Assembly: GCA_900551615.1 (NCBI GenBank)
Contig: URWN01000008.1
Span: 1 to 49,976, forward strand
Direction of reading: 5' to 3'
Origin: an uncultured Clostridium sp.
Lineage (GTDB): Bacteria > Bacillota > Clostridia > TANB77 > CAG-508
Length of the DNA: 49,976 nt
Below the pieces are notes generated by a model. It did no database searches and was not told where the DNA came from. It saw only the letters and a program-made list of their open reading frames with translations. The translations under genes were made by a program, and so were the position numbers. Shown one piece after another: positions 16,244 to 24,299 of this stretch (its first letter is position 1; every line of letters starts with the position of its first letter).

Positions 16244-16996
16244 TTGAAAAAAATAGTACAAAATTTAATAATAATAATATGTTTATGCTCTTATTCTTTT
16301 TTTGCATATAAATTATATATTTACAACAAAGAAGAAAAGCAACAAGAAAAATTAAGAGATAGTCTACTTAAAACAGCCATAACAAATAATGTACAAAGTG
16401 GACAGCAAAATAACACGGATATACAGGAGCAAATTCCTATAAATATTGATTTTAATACATTAAAAAAGGTAAATAAAGACATTGTAGCCTGGATATATAG
16501 TGAAGGAACACCAATTAATTACCCAATTGCACAAGCAAATGACAATGAATATTATTTAAGAAGACTTTTAGATAAAACATATAATCCAAGTGGAACAATA
16601 TTTATTGACTGCAAAAACAATAGTGATTTTGAAGACTATAATACCATAATATATGGACACAATATGAAAAATGATACTATGTTTGGAACATTAACTAATT
16701 ATAAAAAACAAGAATATTTTAATGAACACCCAGACATGTATCTATTTACTGAAAATAAAAATTTTAAAATTGAATTATTTGCAGGATATATAACAACTAG
16801 TGAAAGCGATATGTACAGTTTTCCAAAAACGAGTGAAACAAACGAAAAATTAATAAAAACAGCAATGAATAATTCTACTTTTAAAAGTCAAACAGAAGTA
16901 AAACAAGAAAATAAAATAGTAACACTTTCTACTTGCTCCTATGATTTTGAAAATGCAAGATATGTACTTTTGGGAATATTAAAAGAAATACAATGA
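16244..16996 (+). CDS. srtB: Class B sortase
   Basis: This membrane-anchored transpeptidase cuts sorting signals of secreted proteins and joins them to peptidoglycan. An N-terminal hydrophobic anchor (about 5-24) is followed by the sortase B fold. The catalytic triad can be read as His139 in IIYGHNM, Cys231 in TLSTCSY and Arg239 in ENARY. The 250-residue length fits class B. The start is TTG at 16244 with GAGG upstream; no better ATG exists. The neighbouring M6 protease carries a TPKTD-type C-terminal signal, close to the (S/N/P)PxTG signals known for clostridial class B sortases, so it is the obvious substrate. Class B here serves a surface protein rather than heme uptake, as no NEAT-domain gene is nearby. 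Confidence 0.93.
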   Translation: MKKIVQNLIIIICLCSYSFFAYKLYIYNKEEKQQEKLRDSLLKTAITNNVQSGQQNNTDIQEQIPINIDFNTLKKVNKDIVAWIYSEGTPINYPIAQANDNEYYLRRLLDKTYNPSGTIFIDCKNNSDFEDYNTIIYGHNMKNDTMFGTLTNYKKQEYFNEHPDMYLFTENKNFKIELFAGYITTSESDMYSFPKTSETNEKLIKTAMNNSTFKSQTEVKQENKIVTLSTCSYDFENARYVLLGILKEIQ

Positions 16997-17050
16997 GAAA
17001 ATAATATAAAAGTTAAAAAGATGATGTTTAGATTGGAAGGAAAATTAAAA

Positions 17051-17467
17051 ATGGAATACACATTTGAAAGAAATATAAATTATTATGAAACAGATAAAAT
17101 GGGCGTTGTACACCACTCAAACTACATAAGATTTTTAGAAGAAGCAAGGTGTGCATGGATGGAATCTATAGGATTACCATTTGAAAAACTAGAAGAAAAT
17201 GGGATAACAATACCAGTTTTAGAAGTAAATTGTACTTATAAGTATCATGTTACATTTGGAGACACTATACTAATAAAATTAAAAGTGAAAGATTATACAG
17301 GTGTAAGAATGACAGTAGAATATGAAGTAACAAACAAAAACACAGAAAAGGTGGCTCTTATAGGAGAAACAAAGCATTGCTTTACAGATAAAAATTTAAA
17401 ACCTGTAAATTTAAAGAAATACAATAAGGAATTTAGTAATAAATTTGAAAGCCTACTAAATAAATAA
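17051..17467 (+). CDS. Acyl-CoA thioesterase, YbgC/FadM-type hotdog protein
   Basis: This 138-residue 4HBT-fold enzyme probably hydrolyses acyl-CoA thioesters. The family motif YYETDKMGVVHHSNYIRFLE contains the catalytic Asp and the conserved H-x-x-Y. The start at 17051 (MEYTFERN) has GGAAGGA nearby; an upstream in-frame ATG at 17021 would add ten atypical residues. Substrate chain length is not predictable. It follows srtB by 54 bases but has no evident functional link. A weak hairpin lies downstream. Confidence 0.85.
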   Translation: MEYTFERNINYYETDKMGVVHHSNYIRFLEEARCAWMESIGLPFEKLEENGITIPVLEVNCTYKYHVTFGDTILIKLKVKDYTGVRMTVEYEVTNKNTEKVALIGETKHCFTDKNLKPVNLKKYNKEFSNKFESLLNK

Positions 17468-17517
17468 GTAAATGGACAGCTGTGCTTATTGTAAAGATAC
17501 TATTTACATAATGTTGA

Positions 17518-17542
17518 TAAACCTATTTTGTATAGGTTTATT
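17518..17542 (+). terminator. Hairpin after the thioesterase gene
   Basis: TAAACCTA (17518-17525) pairs with TAGGTTTA (17533-17540) with little T tract after it. A second weak inverted repeat, ATTGGTA/TACCAAT, follows at about 17563-17607. Termination is plausible but not strong. Confidence 0.45.
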
Positions 17543-17662
17543 AAGTGATGTTTAAAATAAAAGAATTGGTAGTATATGAATAAATATATCCATATTTTAC
17601 CAATTTCCTATTTTAAAATGATTTATTTCTGCAAAAAACCGAAACTTAAATAATAAAATAGG

Positions 17663-17691
17663 TTGATAATTATCTGAGCTTATGATATAAA
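17663..17691 (+). promoter_or_regulatory. Promoter of the TraX gene, shared sequence with the hydrolase promoter
   Basis: TTGATA (17663-17668), a 17-base spacer and TATAAA (17686-17691). The segment is nearly identical to 19151-19181: GTTGATAATTATCTG and TTATGATATAAATA are shared exactly. It contains the palindrome GATAATTATC over the -35 end, a possible operator. Confidence 0.6.
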
Positions 17692-17773
17692 TATAAATAT
17701 TAAATCAAACAAGGTAAAATAAATGAAAAAATTTTAAAACTCAAACCAGTTAAAATTAATAGCAGTATGTGCA

Positions 17774-18466
17774 ATGATATTTGACCATTTATTATGGGTG
17801 ATAAAACCAGGATATAATAATGGCACAGCATATTTAATTTTACATACTTTTGGAAGAATTGTCGCACCAATATTTTGTTTTTTTATAGCTGAAGGAGCAT
17901 ATTATACACATAGCAGAAAAAAGTATTTATCAAGATTACTTATTTTTGCACTGATATCACATTTTGCATATTGTTTTGCATTTGGTATTAATTTTATTCC
18001 ATTTTCAACAGGAACATTTTTTAATCAAACAAGTATAATGTGGTCATTAGCATTAGGACTTATTGGAATAATAGTTCAAGACTCAAACATAAAAAATATA
18101 TGGAAAACAATAATAACTTTATTATTATGTGTTTTAGGATTTCCATCAGATTGGAGTTCTGTTGCAGTAATGATTGTTATTTATAATTATGTATATAGAA
18201 ATAATTTTAAAAAGCAAATGCTAATTCAAACAATATTTTCGGGAATTTATTTATTAGTATATTGCTTATTTATAGATATTTGGTATGGATTAATTCAATT
18301 AGGAACAATTTTATCAATACCACTATTATCAAGATATAATGGCGAAAGAGGAAAATGGAAAGGGATGAAGTACTTTTTCTATTTTATATATCCAGTCCAT
18401 TTAATTATATGTGGAATAATAAGGATATATTTACATGGCAATATTTCAGTTATTATTGGAGGATAA
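17774..18466 (+). CDS. TraX-family membrane protein, N-terminus interrupted
   Basis: This polytopic membrane protein belongs to the TraX family (named from F-plasmid pilin acetylation, common in Firmicutes chromosomes). It shows several hydrophobic helices and the family start pattern K-L-I-A-V-x-A-M-x-x-D-H, with GRIVAPIFCFFIAEGAYYT after it. That start lies upstream of any good ATG. The frame continues up to ATG 17723 with GGT upstream (MKKF), but codon 5 (17735-17737) is TAA, where AAA would restore MKKFKNSNQLKL. Translation from ATG 17774 lacks a ribosome site and loses half of the first helix. So the gene is either a very recent nonsense pseudogene or has a base error. A HAD phosphatase follows in the same direction. 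Confidence 0.75.
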   Translation: MIFDHLLWVIKPGYNNGTAYLILHTFGRIVAPIFCFFIAEGAYYTHSRKKYLSRLLIFALISHFAYCFAFGINFIPFSTGTFFNQTSIMWSLALGLIGIIVQDSNIKNIWKTIITLLLCVLGFPSDWSSVAVMIVIYNYVYRNNFKKQMLIQTIFSGIYLLVYCLFIDIWYGLIQLGTILSIPLLSRYNGERGKWKGMKYFFYFIYPVHLIICGIIRIYLHGNISVIIGG

Positions 18467-18496
18467 AATATTACAAATACAGATGGAGGAATAATT

Positions 18497-18967
18497 ATGG
18501 TAGAAAAATTAAAAAACAAATATGTATTTTTTGATGTAGATGGAACTTTATCAGAATATAGATATAAAGATATATTATATGGAGGAGGATGTCCAGAATT
18601 AGGATGCCAATCATTAGAAGATTTGCTATTTAACGATTTATTTTACACAGCAAGGCCATTAAAAACAATGCAAAAAGTAATTGAAAAATTAGATAGTGAT
18701 AAAATTTTTGTACTTGGAACAGTTACTACAAATAAGGAGATAGACCAAAAATACAAATGGTTAGAAGAGAACTATCCAAATATAAAAAGAGAAAATATAA
18801 TTTTCATATGTTCAACAATGTTAAAACCAGAGGTTATAATAGAATATTGTAAACATTACAAATTTGATATAAAAGACGCAGTTTTTGTAGATGATAGATT
18901 AGATGTTTTAAGAAAAGCAGAAACATTAGGAATAACAGCATACCATCCAAGCTCATTCACAGAATAA
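18497..18967 (+). CDS. HAD-superfamily hydrolase
   Basis: The 156-residue protein has the HAD nucleophile motif FFDVDGTLSEY near residue 11 and the acidic motif FVDDRLDV near residue 135 that holds Mg2+. A VLGTVTT segment supplies the Thr motif. Size and layout resemble small phosphatases or 5'-nucleotidases, but the substrate is not predictable. AGATGGAGGA precedes the ATG. It is probably in one transcript with the TraX gene and the ogt fragment. Confidence 0.8.
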   Translation: MVEKLKNKYVFFDVDGTLSEYRYKDILYGGGCPELGCQSLEDLLFNDLFYTARPLKTMQKVIEKLDSDKIFVLGTVTTNKEIDQKYKWLEENYPNIKRENIIFICSTMLKPEVIIEYCKHYKFDIKDAVFVDDRLDVLRKAETLGITAYHPSSFTE

Positions 18968-18983
18968 AATTTAGGAGGGAAAA

Positions 18984-19139
18984 ATGACATACAAAAGCAT
19001 ATACAAAACCCCAGAAGGATTTACAAACATATATATGAATAGTGATGGAGAATATTTAACAGGTCTATGGTTTGACGGGTCAAGGGATAGTAACAAACAT
19101 ACAACAGATTGTGAAGAAAAAGAATTACCAATATTTTAA
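18984..19139 (+). pseudogene. Truncated Ogt, N-terminal domain of O6-methylguanine-DNA methyltransferase
   Basis: The 51 codons read MTYKSIYKTPEG and then DGEYLTGLWFDGSRDSNKH, ending EEKELPIF. This is the N-terminal portion of the Ogt/AGT suicide repair enzyme. In full-length proteins, E-K-D-L-P-I-F is followed by about 110 residues with the PCHR active-site cysteine, all missing here. A TAA and an intrinsic terminator follow at once. The ribosome site AGGAGGG is excellent, so a 51-residue product may still be made, but it cannot repair DNA. Confidence 0.8.
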
Positions 19140-19180
19140 GCAGATAATTAGTTGATAATTATCTGCTTTTATGATATAAA
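19140..19180 (+). promoter_or_regulatory. Terminator of the ogt fragment overlapping the hydrolase promoter
   Basis: GCAGATAATTA (19140-19150) and TAATTATCTGC (19156-19166) form a perfect 11-bp inverted repeat followed by TTTT, acting as terminator. The same bases hold TTGATA (19152-19157), a 17-base spacer and TATAAA (19175-19180), a promoter for the hydrolase. Confidence 0.65.
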
Positions 19181-19211
19181 TACTATTAAATAATATAAAA
19201 AGGGGTAAAAA

Positions 19212-20216
19212 ATGAATAAAGAAAATAAATCAAAAAAAGTAATAAAAATTACAACAATCATATTAGTAATATTAATAATTTTAGGTATAGCATTAACAGA
19301 AGGAATAGGGAACTACTTTGTAAATTATGCAATAGCAAGAAGTGGAGCAGGAGGAGATAGAAAAGTAAGTGAAGAAACAAAAATAGAAATACAAGGTGAA
19401 GATGAACAAATAATAGAAAATAATAGAAAAATAGCAAAAGAAAGTTCAAAAATATGGAGTGAAAAATCGATACAAAAAACTGTTGAGATAAAAGCAAACG
19501 ATAACATAACATTAAGAGGAACAGAATATTTGCAAGATCAACAAACAGATAAATGGGTAATAATATTACATGGATACAGAGCAAGTACAGAAAGCGTATT
19601 ACCAATAGGAGAACAATTTTCAAAAAAAGGATATAATGTATTAATTCCAAGTATGCGAGCATGTGGAGAAAGTGACGGAGAATACTTAGGAATGGGATGG
19701 CTAGAAAAAGAAGATTTGAAAAATTGGATTAAGTTAATTATAGATGAAAATAAAGATGCAAGAATTATATTACATGGTTCTTCAATGGGGGCTGCAACAG
19801 TATTAATGGCTTCAGGAGATGAACTACCTTCAAATGTAAAATACATAATTGCAGATAGTGGATACACATCAGTTTGGGATATATTCGCATCAGAAGCAAA
19901 AGCAAGATTTAACTTGCCAGAATTTCCGGTATTGAATATGTTTGAAATAGTAGCAAAAAGAAAAGCAAAATATGACATAAAAGAAGCTTCGGCCCTAGAA
20001 CAAGTAAAAAAGAGTAAAACACCAATATTATTTATTCATGGAAGTAATGATGATTTTGTGCCAGAATATATGTGTGAAAAATTATTTGATGCAGCAGGTT
20101 GTGAAAAAGAAAAATTAATTATAAATGGAGCAGGTCATACTGACGGAAAATATAGAGAACCAGAAACATATTATAATAAAATATTTGAATGGGTGAATTT
20201 AGAATATGATATATAA
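19212..20216 (+). CDS. Membrane-anchored alpha/beta hydrolase (YqkD-like)
   Basis: An N-terminal membrane anchor (about residues 10-38) is followed by an alpha/beta hydrolase domain probably outside the membrane. The oxyanion region is LHGYRAS, the nucleophile elbow is HGSSMGAAT, the acid is in HGSNDDFVP and the histidine in GAGHTDGKY. This matches the YqkD/S9-like family of unassigned esterases or peptidases. AAAAGGGG precedes the ATG. The tag gene begins inside its last codons (11-base overlap), so they are co-transcribed. The substrate is unknown. Confidence 0.85.
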   Translation: MNKENKSKKVIKITTIILVILIILGIALTEGIGNYFVNYAIARSGAGGDRKVSEETKIEIQGEDEQIIENNRKIAKESSKIWSEKSIQKTVEIKANDNITLRGTEYLQDQQTDKWVIILHGYRASTESVLPIGEQFSKKGYNVLIPSMRACGESDGEYLGMGWLEKEDLKNWIKLIIDENKDARIILHGSSMGAATVLMASGDELPSNVKYIIADSGYTSVWDIFASEAKARFNLPEFPVLNMFEIVAKRKAKYDIKEASALEQVKKSKTPILFIHGSNDDFVPEYMCEKLFDAAGCEKEKLIINGAGHTDGKYREPETYYNKIFEWVNLEYDI

Positions 20217-20760
20217 AGATAACAAAAACAGATGCAAGTGGTGCAATCCTAAAAATGACCTATACATACAATATCATGACGAAGAATGGGGACAACCTTC
20301 ATATGAAGACAAATATTTATTTGAAATGCTTATATTAGAATCCTTTCAAGCAGGATTATCATGGGAATGCGTTTTAAATAAAAGGGAAGCATTTAGAAAA
20401 GCATTTGATAATTTTAATATAGATAAAATATGCAATTATGATGATAAGAAAATAAAAGAATTATTAGAAAATACTGATATAATTAGAAATAAGCTAAAAA
20501 TAAATGCTGCCATAAATAATAGCAAAATATTTAAAGAGATACAAAAAGAATATCAAACATTTTCTAATTATATATGGCATTTTACAGAAAATAAAATTAT
20601 ATATGAAACAGATAAAACAAGTTCAGAACTATCAGATGAAATTTCAAAAGATTTGAAAAAGCGTGGAATGAAATTTGTTGGGACAACAATTATTTATTCT
20701 TATTTGCAGGCAATTGGAGTAATATATTCGCATGAAAAAGGATGTTTTTTAAATTTGTAA
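20206..20760 (+). CDS. tag: DNA-3-methyladenine glycosylase I
   Basis: This base-excision enzyme removes 3-methyladenine from DNA. The 184-residue protein has RCKWCNPKNDLYIQYHDEEWG at its start, with Cys10 (or Cys13) and His24, plus His176 and Cys180 in YSHEKGCF; together they form the structural zinc site of Tag. The catalytic pocket ESFQAGLSWE is at 45-54. The start overlaps the hydrolase stop by 11 bases. Its neighbour two genes upstream is a broken ogt, another alkylation-repair gene, so this locus once held two alkylation-repair functions. Confidence 0.95.
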   Translation: MIYKDNKNRCKWCNPKNDLYIQYHDEEWGQPSYEDKYLFEMLILESFQAGLSWECVLNKREAFRKAFDNFNIDKICNYDDKKIKELLENTDIIRNKLKINAAINNSKIFKEIQKEYQTFSNYIWHFTENKIIYETDKTSSELSDEISKDLKKRGMKFVGTTIIYSYLQAIGVIYSHEKGCFLNL

Positions 20761-20800
20761 TAAAAATTACAACTACAATAGATTTAAGGAGAAGATGTAA

Positions 20801-21211
20801 ATGAAAATATTAATTATATGTAGTAAATCATTTTATAATGATATAGAACCAATAAAAAAGAAATTAGAAGAAGAAGGACATATTATAGAATTACCAAATA
20901 CATATTATGAACCTGATGCAGAAAAGAAAAGTTGGAAATTAGGAGAAAAACAACATAGTGAATTTAAAGCTAAAATGTTTAGAATGAGTGAAGAAAGAAT
21001 AGCTAAAATGGATGCAGTATTAACATTAAATTTTGATAAGAATGGAAAGAAAAATTATATAGGCGGAGCAACATTTATTGAAATATATGAAGCATTTATG
21101 AAAAACAAAAAAATATTTTTATATAATGATATTCCAGAAGGAATGTTATATGATGAAATATCAGGATTTTCACCAATAGTATTAAATGGAAAATTAGAAT
21201 TAATAAAATAG
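20801..21211 (+). CDS. Nucleoside 2-deoxyribosyltransferase-like Rossmann protein
   Basis: The 136-residue protein starts MKILIICSKSFY and has strand-helix alternation with GGATFIEIYEAFMKNKKIFLYN late in the chain. Small NDT-like proteins have a similar G-G-x-T-x-x-E-I and A-x-x-x-x-K-x-I-F-L pattern. The real enzymatic role is unproven; it could be a nucleotide-binding sensor. TAAGGAGAAG precedes the ATG. It follows tag by 40 bases. Confidence 0.55.
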   Translation: MKILIICSKSFYNDIEPIKKKLEEEGHIIELPNTYYEPDAEKKSWKLGEKQHSEFKAKMFRMSEERIAKMDAVLTLNFDKNGKKNYIGGATFIEIYEAFMKNKKIFLYNDIPEGMLYDEISGFSPIVLNGKLELIK

Positions 21212-21359
21212 TAGAAGAAAATAACTAGAACTGAGGGAAAATTAAAATTTTTATGGTGCACTGAGTTTAGGTGGAAATTTAAAAATGGTAATAAAAACAA
21301 GAATAATACCTATACAGGGAAACTCAAGATTAACCAATAATTAAAAAGGGGGATTTTAT

Positions 21360-22094
21360 ATGAATAAAAGTGTATTAGTGACAGGTGGAACTAGAGGAAT
21401 TGGTGAAGCTATTTCCAGAGAGTTTGCTGAAAAAGGGTATGATATAATTATTAACTTTGTAAATAGTGAAGAAAAAGCTAATAATTTAAAGATAGAATTA
21501 GAAGAAAAATTTAATATAAAAGTTTTACCAATTAAAGCAGATCTTTCAAATGAAGAAGAATGTAAAAAATTAGTAAAAAGATCACTAGATGAATTTGGAA
21601 AGATTGATATTCTAGTGAACAATGCAGGTATTGTTTCTGACAAAGAATTTGAAGATATAACTGCTGAAGATTGGAAACAAACTTTAAATGTTAATTTAAT
21701 AGCACCTTTTATATTAACAAAATTAGTTGGCAAAGAGATGTTAAAACAACAAAGTGGAGCTATAATTAATATTTCAAGTACAAATGGATTAAATACATAT
21801 TATCCAACAAGTGTAGATTATGATGCCTCAAAGTCTGGAATAATTAGCTTAACATATGATTCTGCTGTACAATTTGCTCCTTTTGTAAGAGTTAATGCCA
21901 TTGCACCAGGTTGGGTAAATACAGAAATGAATAAAGAGCTTCCAGAAGATTTTGTTAAAAATGAAACAGAAAGAATTTTAGTTAAAAGATTTGGAGAACC
22001 AAAGGAAATTGCAAAAGTAGTAACATTTTTGGCGAGTAATGATGCGAGTTTTATAAATTCTACAGTAATAAAAGTAGATGGAGGATGGTATTAA
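21360..22094 (+). CDS. Short-chain dehydrogenase/reductase (FabG-like)
   Basis: This is an NAD(P)-dependent oxidoreductase of the classical SDR family, 244 residues. The cofactor motif TGGTRGIG is at 8-15, NNAG near 87, and the catalytic Ser in INISSTNG with Tyr and Lys in YDASKSG. It ends with VDGGWY. It is FabG-like but too generic to claim fatty-acid synthesis. The ribosome site is AAAGGGGGA. Its stop codon shares a base with the start of the IMPase gene (TAATG), so the two are tightly coupled and may act on related sugar or polyol substrates. Confidence 0.88.
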   Translation: MNKSVLVTGGTRGIGEAISREFAEKGYDIIINFVNSEEKANNLKIELEEKFNIKVLPIKADLSNEEECKKLVKRSLDEFGKIDILVNNAGIVSDKEFEDITAEDWKQTLNVNLIAPFILTKLVGKEMLKQQSGAIINISSTNGLNTYYPTSVDYDASKSGIISLTYDSAVQFAPFVRVNAIAPGWVNTEMNKELPEDFVKNETERILVKRFGEPKEIAKVVTFLASNDASFINSTVIKVDGGWY

Positions 22095-22888
22095 TGAGTG
22101 AATATAATGAATATTTAAAGTTTGCAAAAGACATAGCAAAATATGCAGGTAATGTAATGATAAAATACTTTAATCAAGATAATGGAGCAAGCTACAAAGG
22201 AGATAAAACCATTGTAACCTTAGCAGACACTGAAATAAATTCATATTTAATAAGTCAAGTTAAAGAAAAATATCCAACTCATGCAGTAGATGGCGAAGAA
22301 GAACAATTTGGAGATAGTAAGTATAAATGGGTATGTGATCCTGTAGATGGAACTGCTATGTATGCTAGGCATATTCCGGTCGCAGTATTTTCTTTAGCTT
22401 TAGTAGTAGATGGAGAATCAATGGTAGGTTTAGTATATGATCCGTTTACTGATAACTTATATACTGCTATAAAAGGAGAAGGAGCTTTTAAAAACAATAA
22501 AAAAATAGAAGTTAATGATATTTTATTAGATGATATGAGAAGTGTATCAAATTTTGATATGTGGCCAAATGCAGATTATAATTTATATAATTTTATAAAA
22601 GAACTAGGAACAAGAACATATTTTGTAAGCATAGGAAGTGTAATAAGATCTTGTATGTGTGTTGCTAGCGGAGAATTTAACTTTGCAATTTTTCCTGGTA
22701 CAAAACATAAAAATTGTGATATTGCAGCAGCAAAGATTATTGTTGAGGAAGCAGGAGGAAAAGTTACAAATATATTTGGTGAAAATCAAAGATATGACCA
22801 AAGTATAAATGGTGCTATTGTTAGTAACAGAATTGTGCATAATGAAGTTATAACTACAATTAAAAAATATTTGATGGAGGAGAAATAG
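22094..22888 (+). CDS. Inositol-monophosphatase-family phosphatase
   Basis: This is a Mg2+/Li+-sensitive phosphatase of the IMPase/FBPase/CysQ superfamily, 264 residues. DGEEEQFG supplies the first metal ligand, DPVDGTAMY the core metal loop and NCDIAAAKIIVEEAGG the C-terminal metal Asp. The usual D-P-I-D-G-T-x-N-F has M-Y instead of N-F, and the W before D is C, so it is a divergent member. The start at 22094 overlaps the SDR stop by one base; an in-frame ATG at 22085 is less likely. CutA follows two bases after its stop. Confidence 0.82.
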   Translation: MSEYNEYLKFAKDIAKYAGNVMIKYFNQDNGASYKGDKTIVTLADTEINSYLISQVKEKYPTHAVDGEEEQFGDSKYKWVCDPVDGTAMYARHIPVAVFSLALVVDGESMVGLVYDPFTDNLYTAIKGEGAFKNNKKIEVNDILLDDMRSVSNFDMWPNADYNLYNFIKELGTRTYFVSIGSVIRSCMCVASGEFNFAIFPGTKHKNCDIAAAKIIVEEAGGKVTNIFGENQRYDQSINGAIVSNRIVHNEVITTIKKYLMEEK

Positions 22889-22890
22889 TT

Positions 22891-23205
22891 ATGAATAAAT
22901 ATATAATGATTACAACTACATTTGACAACAAAGATGAAGCAAATAAAATTATTGAAATACTTTTAAAAGAAAGATTAGTTAGTTGTTGCCAATTAAGTAA
23001 TACAACAAGCTCTTATCATTGGAAAGGCAAGATAGAACATGCAGAAGAATACCTACTTCAAATGAAAACTAAAAAAGAGTTATATAAAGAAATAGAAAAA
23101 ACAATAGTAGATAATCACAGTTATGAAACACCACAACTGATTGCTTATGATATAGTTGATGGATATAAGGAATATTTAGATTGGATAGAAGAGGAAACAA
23201 AATAA
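22891..23205 (+). CDS. cutA: CutA divalent-cation tolerance protein
   Basis: CutA is a small trimeric ferredoxin-like cytoplasmic protein, linked by name to copper tolerance though its true role is unsettled. The sequence has the family features ITTTFDNKDEA at the start, LVSCCQ, the Y-H-W-K-G-K-I segment, EEYLLQMKTK and YETPQLIAYDI. The 104-residue length is standard. GGAGGAGAAA lies before the ATG at the end of the IMPase gene, making a three-gene operon SDR-IMPase-CutA. Confidence 0.93.
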   Translation: MNKYIMITTTFDNKDEANKIIEILLKERLVSCCQLSNTTSSYHWKGKIEHAEEYLLQMKTKKELYKEIEKTIVDNHSYETPQLIAYDIVDGYKEYLDWIEEETK

Positions 23206-23464
23206 AAAGTATTGAAGAACACTTTTTTATTTACTTTTAAAACCTTTTTTAAATAAAATTTGTAAAACTGTGAGTAGTAAAATACAAAAATATTTATAAA
23301 AAGACTACACAAAATACAAAAAATATGTTACAATGGAAAATGAAATTTTTAGAAAAAACTGGTATAGTAATTTTAAAAAGCTCAACAAAGTAAAAAAGGG
23401 TAAAACCAATAATATAGGCTCGAAAGCCTTAAATACATAAAAAATTAAAGAGGAGGAGAGAGAT

Positions 23465-24184
23465 ATGTCAGGACACAGCAAATGGCACAACATACAAGCA
23501 AAGAAAGGAAAAGCAGACGCAGCAAGAGGAAAAATCTTTACAAAATTAGGAAGAGAACTATTAATAGCAACAAAAGAAGGTGGACCAGACCCAGCAGGAA
23601 ACTCAAAATTAAAAGCAGTTATAGCAAAATGTAAAGCAGCAAACATGCCAAATGACACAATAAACAATGCAATCAAAAAAGCATCAACAAGTAACGAAAA
23701 CTACGAAGAAATAGTATATGAAGGATACGGCCCAAACGGAGTTGCAGTAATTGTAGAAGCATCAACAGACAACAAAAACAGAACAGCAGCAGACGTAAGA
23801 CACGTATTTGACAAAGCCGGAGGAAACTTAGGAACAACAGGATGTGTATCATATATGTTCAATAAAAAAGGTGTAATAGTAATAGAAAGAGCATCAACAG
23901 AAATGTCAGAAGATGATGTAATGATGTTAGCATTAGATGCTGGAGCAGAAGATTTTTCAGCAGATGAAGAAGTATATGAAATAACAACAGAGCCTTCAGA
24001 TTTCACACAAGTTAGTGAAAAACTAGAAGAAGCTGGATTAGAATTCTTAGAAGCAGGTGTTCAAATGGTTCCAACTACAACTGTTCAATTAGACGAAAAA
24101 GGTGTAGAAAAAATGGAAAGATTAATAGAAAGACTAGATGAACTTGATGATGTAGCAAACATCTATCATAACTGGGAAGAATAA
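23465..24184 (+). CDS. yebC: YebC/PmpR/TACO1-family protein
   Basis: This cytoplasmic protein belongs to a family described as DNA-binding regulators and as factors that help ribosomes through proline-rich stretches. The hallmark MSGHSKWHNIQAKKGKADA opens the chain, followed by GGPDPAGNSKL and EEIVYEGYGPNG. The 239-residue length is normal. A strong AGAGGAGGAGAG ribosome site and a clean, biased codon use suggest good expression. A 259-base gap upstream contains a small AGGC/GCCT hairpin and possible promoter TATGTTACAAT. Confidence 0.95.
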   Translation: MSGHSKWHNIQAKKGKADAARGKIFTKLGRELLIATKEGGPDPAGNSKLKAVIAKCKAANMPNDTINNAIKKASTSNENYEEIVYEGYGPNGVAVIVEASTDNKNRTAADVRHVFDKAGGNLGTTGCVSYMFNKKGVIVIERASTEMSEDDVMMLALDAGAEDFSADEEVYEITTEPSDFTQVSEKLEEAGLEFLEAGVQMVPTTTVQLDEKGVEKMERLIERLDELDDVANIYHNWEE

Positions 24185-24191
24185 AAAATTA

Positions 24192-24229
24192 GGGATTGGG
24201 GGGACAGGTCTTCAATCCCGATTTTTTTT
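24192..24229 (+). terminator. Intrinsic terminator after yebC
   Basis: GGGATTG (24192-24198) pairs with CAATCCC (24213-24219), followed by GATTTTTTTT. The loop holds GGGGGACAGGTC, again a GGGAC-type motif like that after pfk. Confidence 0.85.
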
Positions 24230-24299
24230 AAAACAATATAAAAATTTAAAACAGAGATTAAAAACCTGTCAATCAATTTCTAATTTTTAGGAGATATTT

